From Bacteroidota bacterium (GTDB taxonomy: Bacteria > Bacteroidota > Bacteroidia > Chitinophagales > Chitinophagaceae), in NCBI GenBank assembly GCA_016868585.1, contig VGGR01000001.1:186001-250000 (forward strand): a DNA stretch of 64,000 nucleotides. Direction: 5' to 3'. The translations under genes and the position numbers were made by a program. Under the pieces are notes generated by a model. The model was not told the DNA's origin, searched no databases, and was given only the letters and a program-made list of their open reading frames with translations. Positions 1 to 8,724 of this stretch are shown here, one piece after another (the stretch's first letter is position 1; each line of letters begins with the position of its first letter).

Positions 1-1132
1 CTTCAGTGCCGGCAAATACACTTCCCATCATTACACAATTTGCTCCAGCTGCAAGGGCTTTGACCATATCCCCTGTGTATCGAATACCTCCATCTGCAAT
101 AACCGGTATATTTTTTTGTTTCAGGGCCTGAGCAGCTTCCAATATGGCCGTTAATTGTGGTACGCCTGTTCCTGCTACAATACGAGTTGTACAGATTGAA
201 CCAGGCCCAATGCCAACTTTTACAGCGTCCGCCCCGGCCTCTGCCAATGCTCTAGCGCCGGCAGCCGTTCCAACATTTCCGGCTATGACCTGTAAATCTT
301 TGAATTCTTTTTTTATTTTTTTCAACGCCTCTATTACTCCCTTGCTATGTCCGTGTGCGCTATCCATAGCAATCACATCCACACCCACCTGGTAGAGCGC
401 AGCTACTCGATCCAATAAATCCTTAGTGATGCCTATACCCGCTCCCACTAACAGTCGGCCAAAACTGTCTTTAACAGCATTTGGATTACTTTTTAATTTT
501 AAAATGTCGCTGTAGGTAAAGAGCCCAACCAGTTTTCCTTTTTTATCAATGATAGGCAGTTTTTCTACTTTAGTTTTTTTGAAGAGTTGCTCAGCTTTTT
601 TAAGATCAGTTCCTGCAGGAGCAGTATAAAGGTCTTTGGATGTCATGACCTCACTTACTTTTCTTTTAGGGTCTATTTCAAATCGTAAGTCCCGGTTGGT
701 GAGTATGCCAACTAACTTGAAGGCATGATCAACAATGGGGATGCCTCCAATTTTATTTTCCTGCATCATTCGAAGAGCTTGACCTATTGTTGCGTCCGCA
801 GGTAAAGTCAATGGGTCAATGATCATGCCACTTTCACTCCTCTTCACTTTTCTGACTTGCTCTGCTTGCCTTTCAATACTCATATTTTTATGCAGAATAC
901 CTAGGCCGCCCTCTCTGGCAATGGCTATGGCGAGGGAGGCTTCGGTTACGGTATCCATTGCGGCAGATATCAGGGGTACATGTAAGGTAATGGTACGAGT
1001 CAGCTGGCTGCGTATATCTACTTCTTTGGGAAGTACTTTACTGTAGCCGGGCATAAGAAGAACATCGTCGAACGTAAGTCCTTCGCCAAAGAAACGATCA
1101 GTAAATGTGGGGGAAGATTTCTTTGTTGCCAT
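1..1132 (-). CDS. guaB: IMP dehydrogenase, C-terminal end beyond the window
   Basis: Cytosolic enzyme that oxidises IMP to XMP with NAD+, the committed step of GMP synthesis. 377 codons are visible; the 3' end runs off the left edge. The N-terminus reads MATKKSSP and is followed by the family signature [12 protein letters not shown]. Two CBS domains lie in the first half (for example [20 protein letters not shown] and [15 protein letters not shown]). The catalytic loop [15 protein letters not shown] is intact, with the nucleophile at about Cys314. The ATG is 3 nt from a strong promoter box, so this gene has its own promoter and the mRNA is probably leaderless or nearly so. The T9SS-cargo gene lies 48 bp upstream on the same strand. 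Confidence 0.96.
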   Translation of the reverse strand, partial: MATKKSSPTFTDRFFGEGLTFDDVLLMPGYSKVLPKEVDIRSQLTRTITLHVPLISAAMDTVTEASLAIAIAREGGLGILHKNMSIERQAEQVRKVKRSESGMIIDPLTLPADATIGQALRMMQENKIGGIPIVDHAFKLVGILTNRDLRFEIDPKRKVSEVMTSKDLYTAPAGTDLKKAEQLFKKTKVEKLPIIDKKGKLVGLFTYSDILKLKSNPNAVKDSFGRLLVGAGIGITKDLLDRVAALYQVGVDVIAMDSAHGHSKGVIEALKKIKKEFKDLQVIAGNVGTAAGARALAEAGADAVKVGIGPGSICTTRIVAGTGVPQLTAILEAAQALKQKNIPVIADGGIRYTGDMVKALAAGANCVMMGSVFAGTE

Positions 1133-1135
1133 GTG

Positions 1136-1167
1136 CAAAGATAGGCCGCCAAACTATTTGTGCCAAA
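1136..1167 (-). promoter_or_regulatory. guaB promoter, Bacteroidota sigma-A type
   Basis: On the minus strand TTTG (1164-1167) is followed, after exactly 20 nt, by TATCTTTG (1136-1143). This matches the Bacteroidota -33 TTTG / -7 TAnnTTTG consensus almost perfectly. The guaB ATG begins 3 nt downstream, so the transcript would have essentially no 5' UTR. Confidence 0.8.
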
Positions 1168-1180
1168 TCAAAAATTTAGC

Positions 1181-3202
1181 TTATTTGATTAGCGTAACGG
1201 TGCCTTTGCGGAATATTGATTGTCCTGTGTCCCTATGCGTATAGGATAATATCCAGACGTAAACGCCTGTATCCTGTGTTTGCCCGTTGGTTTTGCCATC
1301 CCATTTTTCCATCCAGTTACGACTTTCAAAAACAAGTTGCCCCCATCTGTTAAATACCCGGAAATGATAATTGATGGCCTTTAAGGCGTTATGTGGTCTA
1401 AACAGATCGTTGAGGCCGTCATTGTTTGGAGTAAATGCGGTGGGAACTTCAATCAAACAATGGTTTAACACTTTAATGATACGCTCTGCACTATCGCTGC
1501 ATCTCATCGATTGATTTCGGGCAATCAGTTTTACCCGATAGCTCCTTTCCAGATTCAGGTTTGGAAACTGGTATGGAAGGGGATCTTTTAACGAACTGCT
1601 GCCTAAGATATCATATTGCCATTGCCAACCGTCTACCGCACCCGTGCTGGTGTTACTAATTAGTAATTTGTCCTCAGGGCAAAGAATACTATCCTGTACG
1701 GTAAAGGCGGCTTTAACCTGGTTGTTGATAACCAAGTCTAGTCTTGACGAATCCACGCAAATCCCGTTGCTTACTAAAAGTGAAATAGCATTGGTAGAGC
1801 TGGATGCAAACTCAATGGTATGCGAGGCTGTGGTTACTTGAGTCCCGTTGAATAGCCAATTCCAATTATTGACGCCGTTTCCTCCCGGATGGGTAAACTG
1901 ATATACATTTCGCTGACAACCTAAGGTGGCAGTATAGTTGAATGCTGCATTAACCGTATCGGCAACGGGGAAAGAAATGGTTTGAACCGGAGTGGCTAGC
2001 CCACATTCGTCTATCAATACCGTTGTATCAGTACCGGCTCTAAGCAGCAACTGATATAATCCCCCCCTTTGTATCGGCTGTGTAAACTTAACGGTTACAA
2101 AATCAGTTTTTCCATTTATGCAATTTCCTCCTGCAGATTGAACAGCTACGGCTGCAGGCCCGGTCACCAGAAAATCAGTACCTGCCGGATCGATGCTGGC
2201 ACATAGAATGCGTTTGGGGAAATAAAGTTTGATCGAATCAGGAGCACACCCGGAACGTCCGATGCTGTCAGCAAAAATGGGTATCGGTACAAAATAGGTA
2301 AAACTCAATTTGTCTCCCGGAGGTATGTCTCGTCCACAAATATCTAACAGGCTGTTTGCGTCAGTTCCATTGTTGATCACCAATTCATAGGTGCCATTTG
2401 GCAAGGCAGTAGCTAACTGGATTGCGATTTCATCAAAATCAAAGGAAGTGCTGCATGAGTCGGGTAGCGCACTGACTACTGACGTTACAGCCGGAAGGAT
2501 ACTAAATTCACTGCCTGTTGTGGTTAAACTATTACAGCGAACTTTTTTATTCAGTTTTAATCGCAATACTTTTCCATCACAATCTGCTTTTACAGTATTT
2601 AATTTGGGGAGCAAAGGATCTGTAATAACAGCAGTACCGCCAGTAAAGGATAGGTTGTAGCCACTTTGCGTATTTGTAAAGTGACTCACTAACAAAATAT
2701 ATTCGTGGTCAATTAGGAGATTTGGCATTCTTGCAAAAGTGGGAGCATTAGCGGAGGGGTCAGACGCACATTGAATAAAATTCACTCCGGTAGCGGAGGC
2801 GCCGGTTGGACCATAGGTGCCCGCCCAATTACCGCTCACAATGATATTTCGATTTGTGAATAGTTCATCCGGATTTCTTCCTGTTATATCATAGAGTTGC
2901 CAGTCATAATCCTCATTAGCGGCTAATGGAGTGATCGTAAATCCTAATGTGCCGGATTGGAAACAAGTAAATCGGTAGAAGAATGGATTTTTGTTTTCGT
3001 AATTAGCCCCATCTCCGGTGCATCCGGGCACAAACAGGCTATTGGTTGAGCAAATAGGAACACTTGCCTGTGTAAAAACGGTTGTGCCACAAACAGGAAA
3101 CGCCGTTGAAGGAGTTTGGCCAAGAGTGGTGCAAGGTTGTGCGTAAAGTCTGCACACCATACCGGTAATCAAAAAAACGGTATATAAGGCAGGTTTGTGC
3201 AT
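1181..3202 (-). CDS. secreted T9SS cargo with type B sorting domain (gliding-motility-associated C-terminal)
   Basis: About 673 aa. The N-terminal hydrophobic stretch ending in YAQ is a Sec signal peptide. A Cys-rich adhesin-like region follows, then a PKD-like segment around residues 450-580. The last roughly 90 residues form the type B domain: PTAFTPNNDGLND, FRVFNRWGQLVFES, W.GK.NGQ and a final KGTVTLIK. Proteins with this domain are exported through T9SS and released or attached at the cell surface, with PorP/SprF-type partners (established). I chose the ATG at 3202 because the longer frame opens with TTG at 3208. It lies 12 bp after dprA on the same strand and probably shares its transcript. 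The cargo's own activity cannot be read from the sequence; an adhesive role is a guess. Confidence 0.88.
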   Translation of the reverse strand: MHKPALYTVFLITGMVCRLYAQPCTTLGQTPSTAFPVCGTTVFTQASVPICSTNSLFVPGCTGDGANYENKNPFFYRFTCFQSGTLGFTITPLAANEDYDWQLYDITGRNPDELFTNRNIIVSGNWAGTYGPTGASATGVNFIQCASDPSANAPTFARMPNLLIDHEYILLVSHFTNTQSGYNLSFTGGTAVITDPLLPKLNTVKADCDGKVLRLKLNKKVRCNSLTTTGSEFSILPAVTSVVSALPDSCSTSFDFDEIAIQLATALPNGTYELVINNGTDANSLLDICGRDIPPGDKLSFTYFVPIPIFADSIGRSGCAPDSIKLYFPKRILCASIDPAGTDFLVTGPAAVAVQSAGGNCINGKTDFVTVKFTQPIQRGGLYQLLLRAGTDTTVLIDECGLATPVQTISFPVADTVNAAFNYTATLGCQRNVYQFTHPGGNGVNNWNWLFNGTQVTTASHTIEFASSSTNAISLLVSNGICVDSSRLDLVINNQVKAAFTVQDSILCPEDKLLISNTSTGAVDGWQWQYDILGSSSLKDPLPYQFPNLNLERSYRVKLIARNQSMRCSDSAERIIKVLNHCLIEVPTAFTPNNDGLNDLFRPHNALKAINYHFRVFNRWGQLVFESRNWMEKWDGKTNGQTQDTGVYVWILSYTHRDTGQSIFRKGTVTLIK

Positions 3203-3214
3203 AGGCAAAGCTAT

Positions 3215-4315
3215 TCAGATCAGCTGATACTTGTTGCCCGTCAAAGATACGATCTGGTCAGCTAAAGTGAGATTTAGCAATACCACTGCCAGCCTAGCTG
3301 GGGACCAGCCAGTTGATTGTAATAAAAAGTCAACGTGTTTTTCCTCACCTGTTGAAAGATGCGTTAGAATTGTTTTTTCTTCCTCGGATAAAATTCGCGC
3401 GTTTTTGCATTTTTCAGGCGGCATGAGATAGTCCTTACTCCAGTTTAACCAGTAAAATAAATCATCCGCTGAAGTAATCAATTGCGCTTTTTGAGTTTTT
3501 ATCAACGCTAAACACCCGCTGCTTTTTGAATCATATACGCGCCCGGGCATTGCAAAAACAGAACGTCCGTAACCAAATGCAAGATTGGCGGTAATCAGGC
3601 TTCCCCCTTTCAAATCACTTTCAATTACCAGTGTTGCATCAGTCATACCTGCTACAATACGATTTCTTCTGGGAAACAAAAATCGGTCGGGTTCTTCACC
3701 CTGTTTGCACTCGGACAACAAGCTGCCTCCGCTATGCAATATTTCAGTTGCCAGCCTCCTGTTCACAGAAGGGTAGATTCGGTCTAACCCATGGGCTAAA
3801 ACGGCAAGCGTTGGTAGTCTATTGCGAAGGGCTTCTTCATGGGCAATGGTATCAATGCCCAATGCAAGCCCACTCACTATCACTAGTTCAGGAAAAGCAT
3901 GAATGGCTGATAAAATATTTTCAGTAAATTTTTTCCCCACGGTCGAATTATTTCGTGTTCCTACTATGGCCAGCATTTTTGAGGAATTCAGATTGAGCTT
4001 TCCTTTTGCGAAAAGCAGTAAAGGAGCATCCACACATTCTCTTAACCGAAAAGGGTACTCTTTTTCTGTGAGGAAGTAGGTGTTGATATTGTTAGACTCG
4101 ATGAATCGAATTTCTTGTTCAACTCGATTCCAATCCCTGAAATTGGCAATAGCTTGAATACATAAAGCACCAACAGCATATTTACTTGTAAGCTCGTGTG
4201 GGGAGGTGTTGAAAATTTCTTCGGGGCCAATACATTCAAGAACTGGACGAAGACTTGCCGTGCCTACTCCTTTCAATAGCGTAAGCGCTAGCTGATACTT
4301 TAGTGTAGAACTCAC
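3215..4315 (-). CDS. dprA: DNA-processing protein DprA
   Basis: 366 aa. DprA binds incoming single-stranded DNA during natural transformation and loads RecA. The Rossmann-like core is intact: GTRNNSTVG, VSGLALGIDTIAHEEAL, LAHGLDRIYP, FLFPRRNRIVAGM and KGGSLITANLAFGYGR. A winged-helix-like C-terminal region (about residues 300-360) carries the DprA DML1-type fold. The start is GTG (4313-4315); no ATG lies upstream in frame. It sits between the PorE-like gene (40 bp upstream) and the T9SS cargo (12 bp downstream), a placement that looks operonic but not functionally linked. Confidence 0.95.
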   Translation of the reverse strand: MSSTLKYQLALTLLKGVGTASLRPVLECIGPEEIFNTSPHELTSKYAVGALCIQAIANFRDWNRVEQEIRFIESNNINTYFLTEKEYPFRLRECVDAPLLLFAKGKLNLNSSKMLAIVGTRNNSTVGKKFTENILSAIHAFPELVIVSGLALGIDTIAHEEALRNRLPTLAVLAHGLDRIYPSVNRRLATEILHSGGSLLSECKQGEEPDRFLFPRRNRIVAGMTDATLVIESDLKGGSLITANLAFGYGRSVFAMPGRVYDSKSSGCLALIKTQKAQLITSADDLFYWLNWSKDYLMPPEKCKNARILSEEEKTILTHLSTGEEKHVDFLLQSTGWSPARLAVVLLNLTLADQIVSLTGNKYQLI

Positions 4316-4355
4316 TTTTGTTTCTCACAAGTATACCTGTTCAGCAGGTCAAATG

Positions 4356-6284
4356 CTATAGCCCTACGATTTTCATTTCTGTGCGGCGGTTCATGGCGCG
4401 TCCTGCTTCAGTAGCGTTATCCGCGATGGGTCTGGTTAATCCAAATCCTTTATAAAAAAGACGTCGAGCATCTATTCTTTTCGAGACTAAGTAGTCCACT
4501 ACTGATTTGGCCCTGTTTTCACTAAGCAATAAGTTAGCTTCGGCTTTCCCAATAATATCCGTATGACCACTAATTTCTATTTGGATACTTGGATTCTCAG
4601 CGAGCAAAAGCACTAACTTATCTAACTCAACCATTGAGGTGGCTGTTAATGCATAATGGTTGGTCTCAAAGAAAATATTTTTTAATACTACACTGGCATT
4701 TTTCTCGATGGGCTGCAGCTCAATATTTTTTACGGCGGCAGAATCCGCCATGCCATTTTTTAAAAAGTACTGATCCGAGTTGAAAAGAAATCCTTTTTGA
4801 TTTACGGTAAACGCATAGTCTCGTCCGGTGGGTAAGGTGAGCAAATAGTTCCCCAAGGAATCAGTGGTAACTTTTGATATTACCTGTTGATTTTGTAAAT
4901 CAGTCAGTTCCAGGGTAGCAGCGATGCCAATGCCTGTTTTTTTATTTGTAACCTTTCCTGTAACCCACCTGGTTTCGTAAGGTCTTATCCCTGGATTTAG
5001 CTCAAAACTATATAGGTCCAATCCACCATAACTGTCTTTTCTTTCGCTGGCATAAAAAGCGATTTTCCCATCGGCCGTAATAAAAAGTGTGCCCTCTCGA
5101 TCAATGGTATTGATGGGATATCCCAGATTCTTGGGTGCACTCCACTTATTTGTGGCTGTTTTACGCACCATAAAGAGATCATCATCGCCATAACCTGGCC
5201 AATAAGCGGAAGTAAAGTACAGCGTTTGGTTATCAGCATGAATGAAAGGACTTTGTTCGTCTGCTGGGCTATTTATTCCAACACCCAGATTTTCCGGATC
5301 GCTCCATTGGCCATTATCTTGAAGCCGACTTACGTAAATATCACTTCCTCCAAACCCGCCTGGCCTGCGACTTGCGAAATAAAGTTCTCTTTTGTCCGGA
5401 GACAGACAGGGCTGGGATTCCCATTGATCTGAATTGATCCGGTTGCCAAGATTCTTGGCGGCAGACCAGCCATCATTGGTTTTATAGGAAATATACAAAT
5501 CACATCCTCCATAACTATCAGCTCTGTAACAACCGGTAAATACAAGCCAGGTCCCATCCTGCGAAATCATCATGGCTCCTTCACTTTGGGGGGTATTCAA
5601 AGATCCTTTTAATGGCTGGGCGGTTTCCCAATTATTTGCTTTTTGGCGGTTAGTCACATAGAAATCCTCATTGTAGGAATCCACTCTCCTGGTGAAAAAA
5701 AGTTGAGTGCCATCAACGGTTTGAGATGGCAGATATTCTGACATTTTTGAATTGACACTTGAGCCCAGATTTTTAGGAGCAAAACTCACGGGATTTTTTT
5801 CTGTTTGAAGTTCTTTTTCTAAGTGTACGGCAAACGTATAAGCTCTTTTTCGATTAAGTGCCAATTCAAGCTGCGATCCCATTGGTTTAACCTGGTCAAT
5901 GAATTTTTCTGTTATTTCCAGGGCTTTTAAAAAATCACCTGTACCTGCTAATCCAGATGCATAGGATAGCCAAAAGGGTTTAAAATAAACCAGGTCTATA
6001 TATTGCGCTCTTTTAAAGCAAACCACACTGTATGGGTAATTTTTAAGTTCTAGCTGCAGCCTTCCAAGTGCAATCCATGCATCGGCATAATTTTCGTCGA
6101 CTCCGGTGGCTTCCTGTAAAAGTGCAATGGCTTCCTTGGTCTGGTTTTCATTGGCTTTTTGAAAAGCTTTTTCATATAGCTGCATGGCTTTTCTGCTCAC
6201 TTTGTCCGGGTTGTAAACTTGAGAAGCGCTGATTACGGGTAGTAGAAAACCCACCATGCATGCTATTGCCAATCTCTTATTCAT
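4356..6284 (-). CDS. PorE-like periplasmic/outer-membrane protein: TPR, beta-propeller, carboxypeptidase-regulatory domain, OmpA domain
   Basis: About 642 aa. The signal peptide (MNKRLAIACMVGFL...) precedes TPR-type helices at about 25-150, then six-bladed PD40/TolB-like repeats (motifs such as DIYVSRLQDNGQWSDPENLG) at about 170-430. A CarboxypepD_reg-like beta domain spans about 440-520. A C-terminal OmpA peptidoglycan-binding domain contains ISGHTDIIGKAEANLLLSENRA. This order matches PorE, the T9SS component that links the Por ring to peptidoglycan (established in Porphyromonas). The start at 6284 overlaps the queE stop as ATGA; the longer frame from 6326 has extra residues before the signal peptide. 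Several paralogues of this architecture exist per genome, so assignment to T9SS itself is likely but unproven. Confidence 0.85.
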   Translation of the reverse strand: MNKRLAIACMVGFLLPVISASQVYNPDKVSRKAMQLYEKAFQKANENQTKEAIALLQEATGVDENYADAWIALGRLQLELKNYPYSVVCFKRAQYIDLVYFKPFWLSYASGLAGTGDFLKALEITEKFIDQVKPMGSQLELALNRKRAYTFAVHLEKELQTEKNPVSFAPKNLGSSVNSKMSEYLPSQTVDGTQLFFTRRVDSYNEDFYVTNRQKANNWETAQPLKGSLNTPQSEGAMMISQDGTWLVFTGCYRADSYGGCDLYISYKTNDGWSAAKNLGNRINSDQWESQPCLSPDKRELYFASRRPGGFGGSDIYVSRLQDNGQWSDPENLGVGINSPADEQSPFIHADNQTLYFTSAYWPGYGDDDLFMVRKTATNKWSAPKNLGYPINTIDREGTLFITADGKIAFYASERKDSYGGLDLYSFELNPGIRPYETRWVTGKVTNKKTGIGIAATLELTDLQNQQVISKVTTDSLGNYLLTLPTGRDYAFTVNQKGFLFNSDQYFLKNGMADSAAVKNIELQPIEKNASVVLKNIFFETNHYALTATSMVELDKLVLLLAENPSIQIEISGHTDIIGKAEANLLLSENRAKSVVDYLVSKRIDARRLFYKGFGLTRPIADNATEAGRAMNRRTEMKIVGL

Positions 6285-6898
6285 GGGATGTTTAAAAATT
6301 TGTGCATTTGCAAGCTTAACTCCCATTTTGGATTCTCTTTGATAAAGTCCAGGATCATTGGCGTAATTTTTTCATGTTTACTCCATTCTGGTTGTAGGTA
6401 AAGCTTGCACGCCGGATTTACTTTTTTTGCTTGCTCCGTTGCCCAAACAAGGTCGCTATTGTGGTAAACGACTATTTTTAATTCATGGGCGGCATTTAGG
6501 ACTTCATCAAATGGTGCCTTAAATTTTTTAGGAGACAAACAAATCCAATTCCATTGCCCTGACAATGGCTGAGTTCCTGAAGTTTCAAGGTGTGTGGATA
6601 GTCCTTGCTCTTGCAATAGAGTAGTTAAGGCTCCTAAGTTATGCATCAGTGGTTCGCCTCCGGTTATTACTACTAGCTTTGCCGGCGTTTGCTTTACCGC
6701 TTCCACCAGAGTAGAGGGTAAATACCGAGGGTGTTTAGCAGCATCCCAACTTTCCTTCACATCGCACCAAACACACCCAACATCACAACCTCCAAGTCGT
6801 AGAAAGTATGCCGCTTTTCCCTGATGGTAACCTTCTCCCTGTAAGGTGTAGAAGTGCTCCATAACGGGAAGGGTGTTGTTAAGGGTTGTGCCTTGCAT
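6281..6898 (-). CDS. queE: 7-carboxy-7-deazaguanine synthase (radical SAM)
   Basis: 205 aa, typical of the family. It converts 6-carboxy-tetrahydropterin to 7-carboxy-7-deazaguanine on the way to queuosine. The N-terminal LQGEG motif is followed by the radical-SAM cluster C38-x3-C42-x2-C45 (GCDVGCVWCD), and by VVITGGEPLMH, which binds S-adenosylmethionine. The C-terminal LSLQMHKFLNIP is the usual ending in this phylum. It is 26 bp downstream of folD and overlaps the next gene by four bases, so translation is probably coupled. No other queuosine gene is in the window. Confidence 0.96.
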   Translation of the reverse strand: MQGTTLNNTLPVMEHFYTLQGEGYHQGKAAYFLRLGGCDVGCVWCDVKESWDAAKHPRYLPSTLVEAVKQTPAKLVVITGGEPLMHNLGALTTLLQEQGLSTHLETSGTQPLSGQWNWICLSPKKFKAPFDEVLNAAHELKIVVYHNSDLVWATEQAKKVNPACKLYLQPEWSKHEKITPMILDFIKENPKWELSLQMHKFLNIP

Positions 6899-6924
6899 AT
6901 ATAGAAAACGCGATCAGTAATAAA

Positions 6925-7800
6925 TTAGTGTCTCTGCAGACAGGCTTGAAAAGTGTTTTTAAGCAATGCCGCAATGGTCATTGGGCCCACACCACCGGGC
7001 ACTGGTGTTATCCAACTACAGCGAGGGGCTACTGATTCAAAATGCACATCGCCCGATAAACGAAACCCGGATTTTTTGGTTTGATCAGTTATTCTTGTGA
7101 TGCCCACATCAATTATTATTGCTCCTTCCTTGACCATGGAAGCCTGTAAGAATGCTGGTTTTCCCAATGCAGCCACTATGAGATCCGCTTGCTTGCAATG
7201 TTTTTCCAGGTTCTTGGTTTTAGAGTGACAAAGCGTTACCGTACAATTGCCAGGCTGGCTGTTTCCGCTTAGTAAAATACTCATGGGTCTTCCAACAATA
7301 TTGCTTCGGCCTATGACCACAGCATGTTTGCCTGCTGTGTCTATTTGATAATGCTTTAGCAGTAACATGATCCCATATGGAGTTGCAGGAACAAATCCCG
7401 GTTGGCCTTGCATCATTTTGCCCAAATTCACTGGATGACACCCATCCACATCCTTGGTTGGATCAATGGCCTTGATCACTTCTTCTTCGGCAATATGCGC
7501 CGGGAGTGGCAGCTGTACCAATATTCCGTCTACCGCTGGATCATTATTTAGGTTATCGATCTTTTCCAATAATTGTGTGGCCGTGATGGAAGTATCAAAG
7601 CGTAGCAGGGTTGAAGTAAACCCTGTTTCCTCACAGGCTTTTACTTTGGCGGCAACATAAGCGGCACTGGCTCCATTGTCGCCAATTAAAATGACGGCCA
7701 AATGAGGCAGTTTTTCCCCGGCTGCTTTTTGTTTTTCAACTGCTTGTTTCAGTTCTTCTTTAATAGCCTGTGCTGCCCACTTTCCATCCAAAATTTTCAT
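6925..7800 (-). CDS. folD: bifunctional methylenetetrahydrofolate dehydrogenase / methenyltetrahydrofolate cyclohydrolase
   Basis: 291 aa, close to the family norm. It interconverts 5,10-methylene- and 10-formyl-tetrahydrofolate with NADP+, in the cytosol. Visible motifs are Tyr48-x3-Lys52 (YVAAK, catalytic lysine), ILVQLPLP, DVDGCHPVNLG, the nucleotide-binding loop VIGRSNIVGRP and the C-terminal PVPGGVGPMT. It is the first gene of the minus-strand folD-queE-porE-like run. A TACTTTTG box ends 4 nt before the ATG. It is divergent from the 7.9-kb outer-membrane pair. Confidence 0.97.
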   Translation of the reverse strand: MKILDGKWAAQAIKEELKQAVEKQKAAGEKLPHLAVILIGDNGASAAYVAAKVKACEETGFTSTLLRFDTSITATQLLEKIDNLNNDPAVDGILVQLPLPAHIAEEEVIKAIDPTKDVDGCHPVNLGKMMQGQPGFVPATPYGIMLLLKHYQIDTAGKHAVVIGRSNIVGRPMSILLSGNSQPGNCTVTLCHSKTKNLEKHCKQADLIVAALGKPAFLQASMVKEGAIIIDVGITRITDQTKKSGFRLSGDVHFESVAPRCSWITPVPGGVGPMTIAALLKNTFQACLQRH

Positions 7801-7804
7801 GCAG

Positions 7805-7812
7805 CAAAAGTA
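7805..7812 (-). promoter_or_regulatory. -7 box of the folD promoter
   Basis: TACTTTTG on the minus strand matches TAnnTTTG and ends 4 nt before the folD ATG, implying a very short or absent leader. No TTG is present at the expected -33 distance. Confidence 0.5.
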
Positions 7813-7857
7813 GTATCAATTTGTAGTATTCTTCTCAGCTAATATCGATTCTTTCCC

Positions 7858-7888
7858 TTGTTGCAAAATTCTAGACCAGCTAAACTTG
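7858..7888 (+). promoter_or_regulatory. promoter for the 7.9-10.8 kb exported-protein pair
   Basis: TTG (7858-7860) is followed after 20 nt by TAAACTTG (7881-7888), one base off TAnnTTTG. The spacing equals that of the guaB and radC promoters in this window. The ATG at 7902 is 13 nt downstream. It points away from the folD promoter, about 70 bp apart. Confidence 0.5.
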
Positions 7889-7901
7889 GTCCGTGAATCA
7901 A

Positions 7902-8717
7902 ATGATCATTAGGCTGGGCTGCGTAGTTTTCTGTTTGTTTCCCTCTATTAATGTCAAGGTATCCGCGCAATTTGGAAATTATTCTTCCTTTCAAGGGTTG
8001 CAAACCATAGCATTGGATACTACATTTTCCATTCATCCTGGCGCATTGCTTCGTTTTCCGGGAATTCCCATTCATAAACCATCAATTACCCAACTCTCCT
8101 TTTTTCAATTGATGGGGATCAGGGATTGGAAGCAAGTATCGCTCATTGCAAAAAGACAAATTGAGTCCACGGCTGTGTTGTTAGCATTGTCAATGGAAAA
8201 AATGCCAGCTGTTATTTCTTCACAATACACGGTTCAGGCTTCCCGGTTGTTGGGCAAGAACTACGCTTTGGGTGTGCAGATGGGGGTACTGCGGAAGCAA
8301 TTACGTTCTTATAGACCTGTATTAATTCCAATGGCCCAGGTAGGAGGTTGGACTACTTTTTCTCCTGTAATTAACTATGCCATGTCTATTGGTTTTTCTA
8401 CGCAGGAGGTGGCCGCCGGATGGAACCAGCACCCATTTGTTTTACTGTTGCGTAATGTTATTTCTTGGCAATTGTCACCCACTACTTCTTTGCTTTTGCA
8501 AGTAGAAAAAACAACGGATCGACCGGTTTATTGGCAAGGAGGCATTGTGCTGAAGGCAGGAACTTCAATTGCTATAACATTTGCTTATAGCGCCAACCCG
8601 CAATGGTGGTACCTGCACTTTCAATTCCCGATTAAGCAGGCTGTCATTAAAATCTCCATGGGATTACAGCCTTTGCTAGGCACACAATCAGGACTTACTG
8701 CTTTATTCTACTCATAA
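7902..8717 (+). CDS. uncharacterised exported protein, probable outer-membrane beta-barrel
   Basis: About 271 aa. An N-terminal hydrophobic segment ending in VSAQ is a Sec signal peptide. The remainder alternates hydrophobic and polar residues in short stretches rich in Tyr, Trp and Gly, as in PorV/PorQ-type or other small barrels, and it ends in LTALFYS with an aromatic next to last. I do not recognise a named family. I placed the start at the ATG at 7902, because the frame begins earlier with GTG (7893) and the signal peptide is complete from 7902. Only 7 bp separate it from the HhH-barrel gene, so the two are very likely co-transcribed and probably act together. Function unknown. Confidence 0.7.
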   Translation: MIIRLGCVVFCLFPSINVKVSAQFGNYSSFQGLQTIALDTTFSIHPGALLRFPGIPIHKPSITQLSFFQLMGIRDWKQVSLIAKRQIESTAVLLALSMEKMPAVISSQYTVQASRLLGKNYALGVQMGVLRKQLRSYRPVLIPMAQVGGWTTFSPVINYAMSIGFSTQEVAAGWNQHPFVLLLRNVISWQLSPTTSLLLQVEKTTDRPVYWQGGIVLKAGTSIAITFAYSANPQWWYLHFQFPIKQAVIKISMGLQPLLGTQSGLTALFYS

Positions 8718-8724
8718 ACATGTT

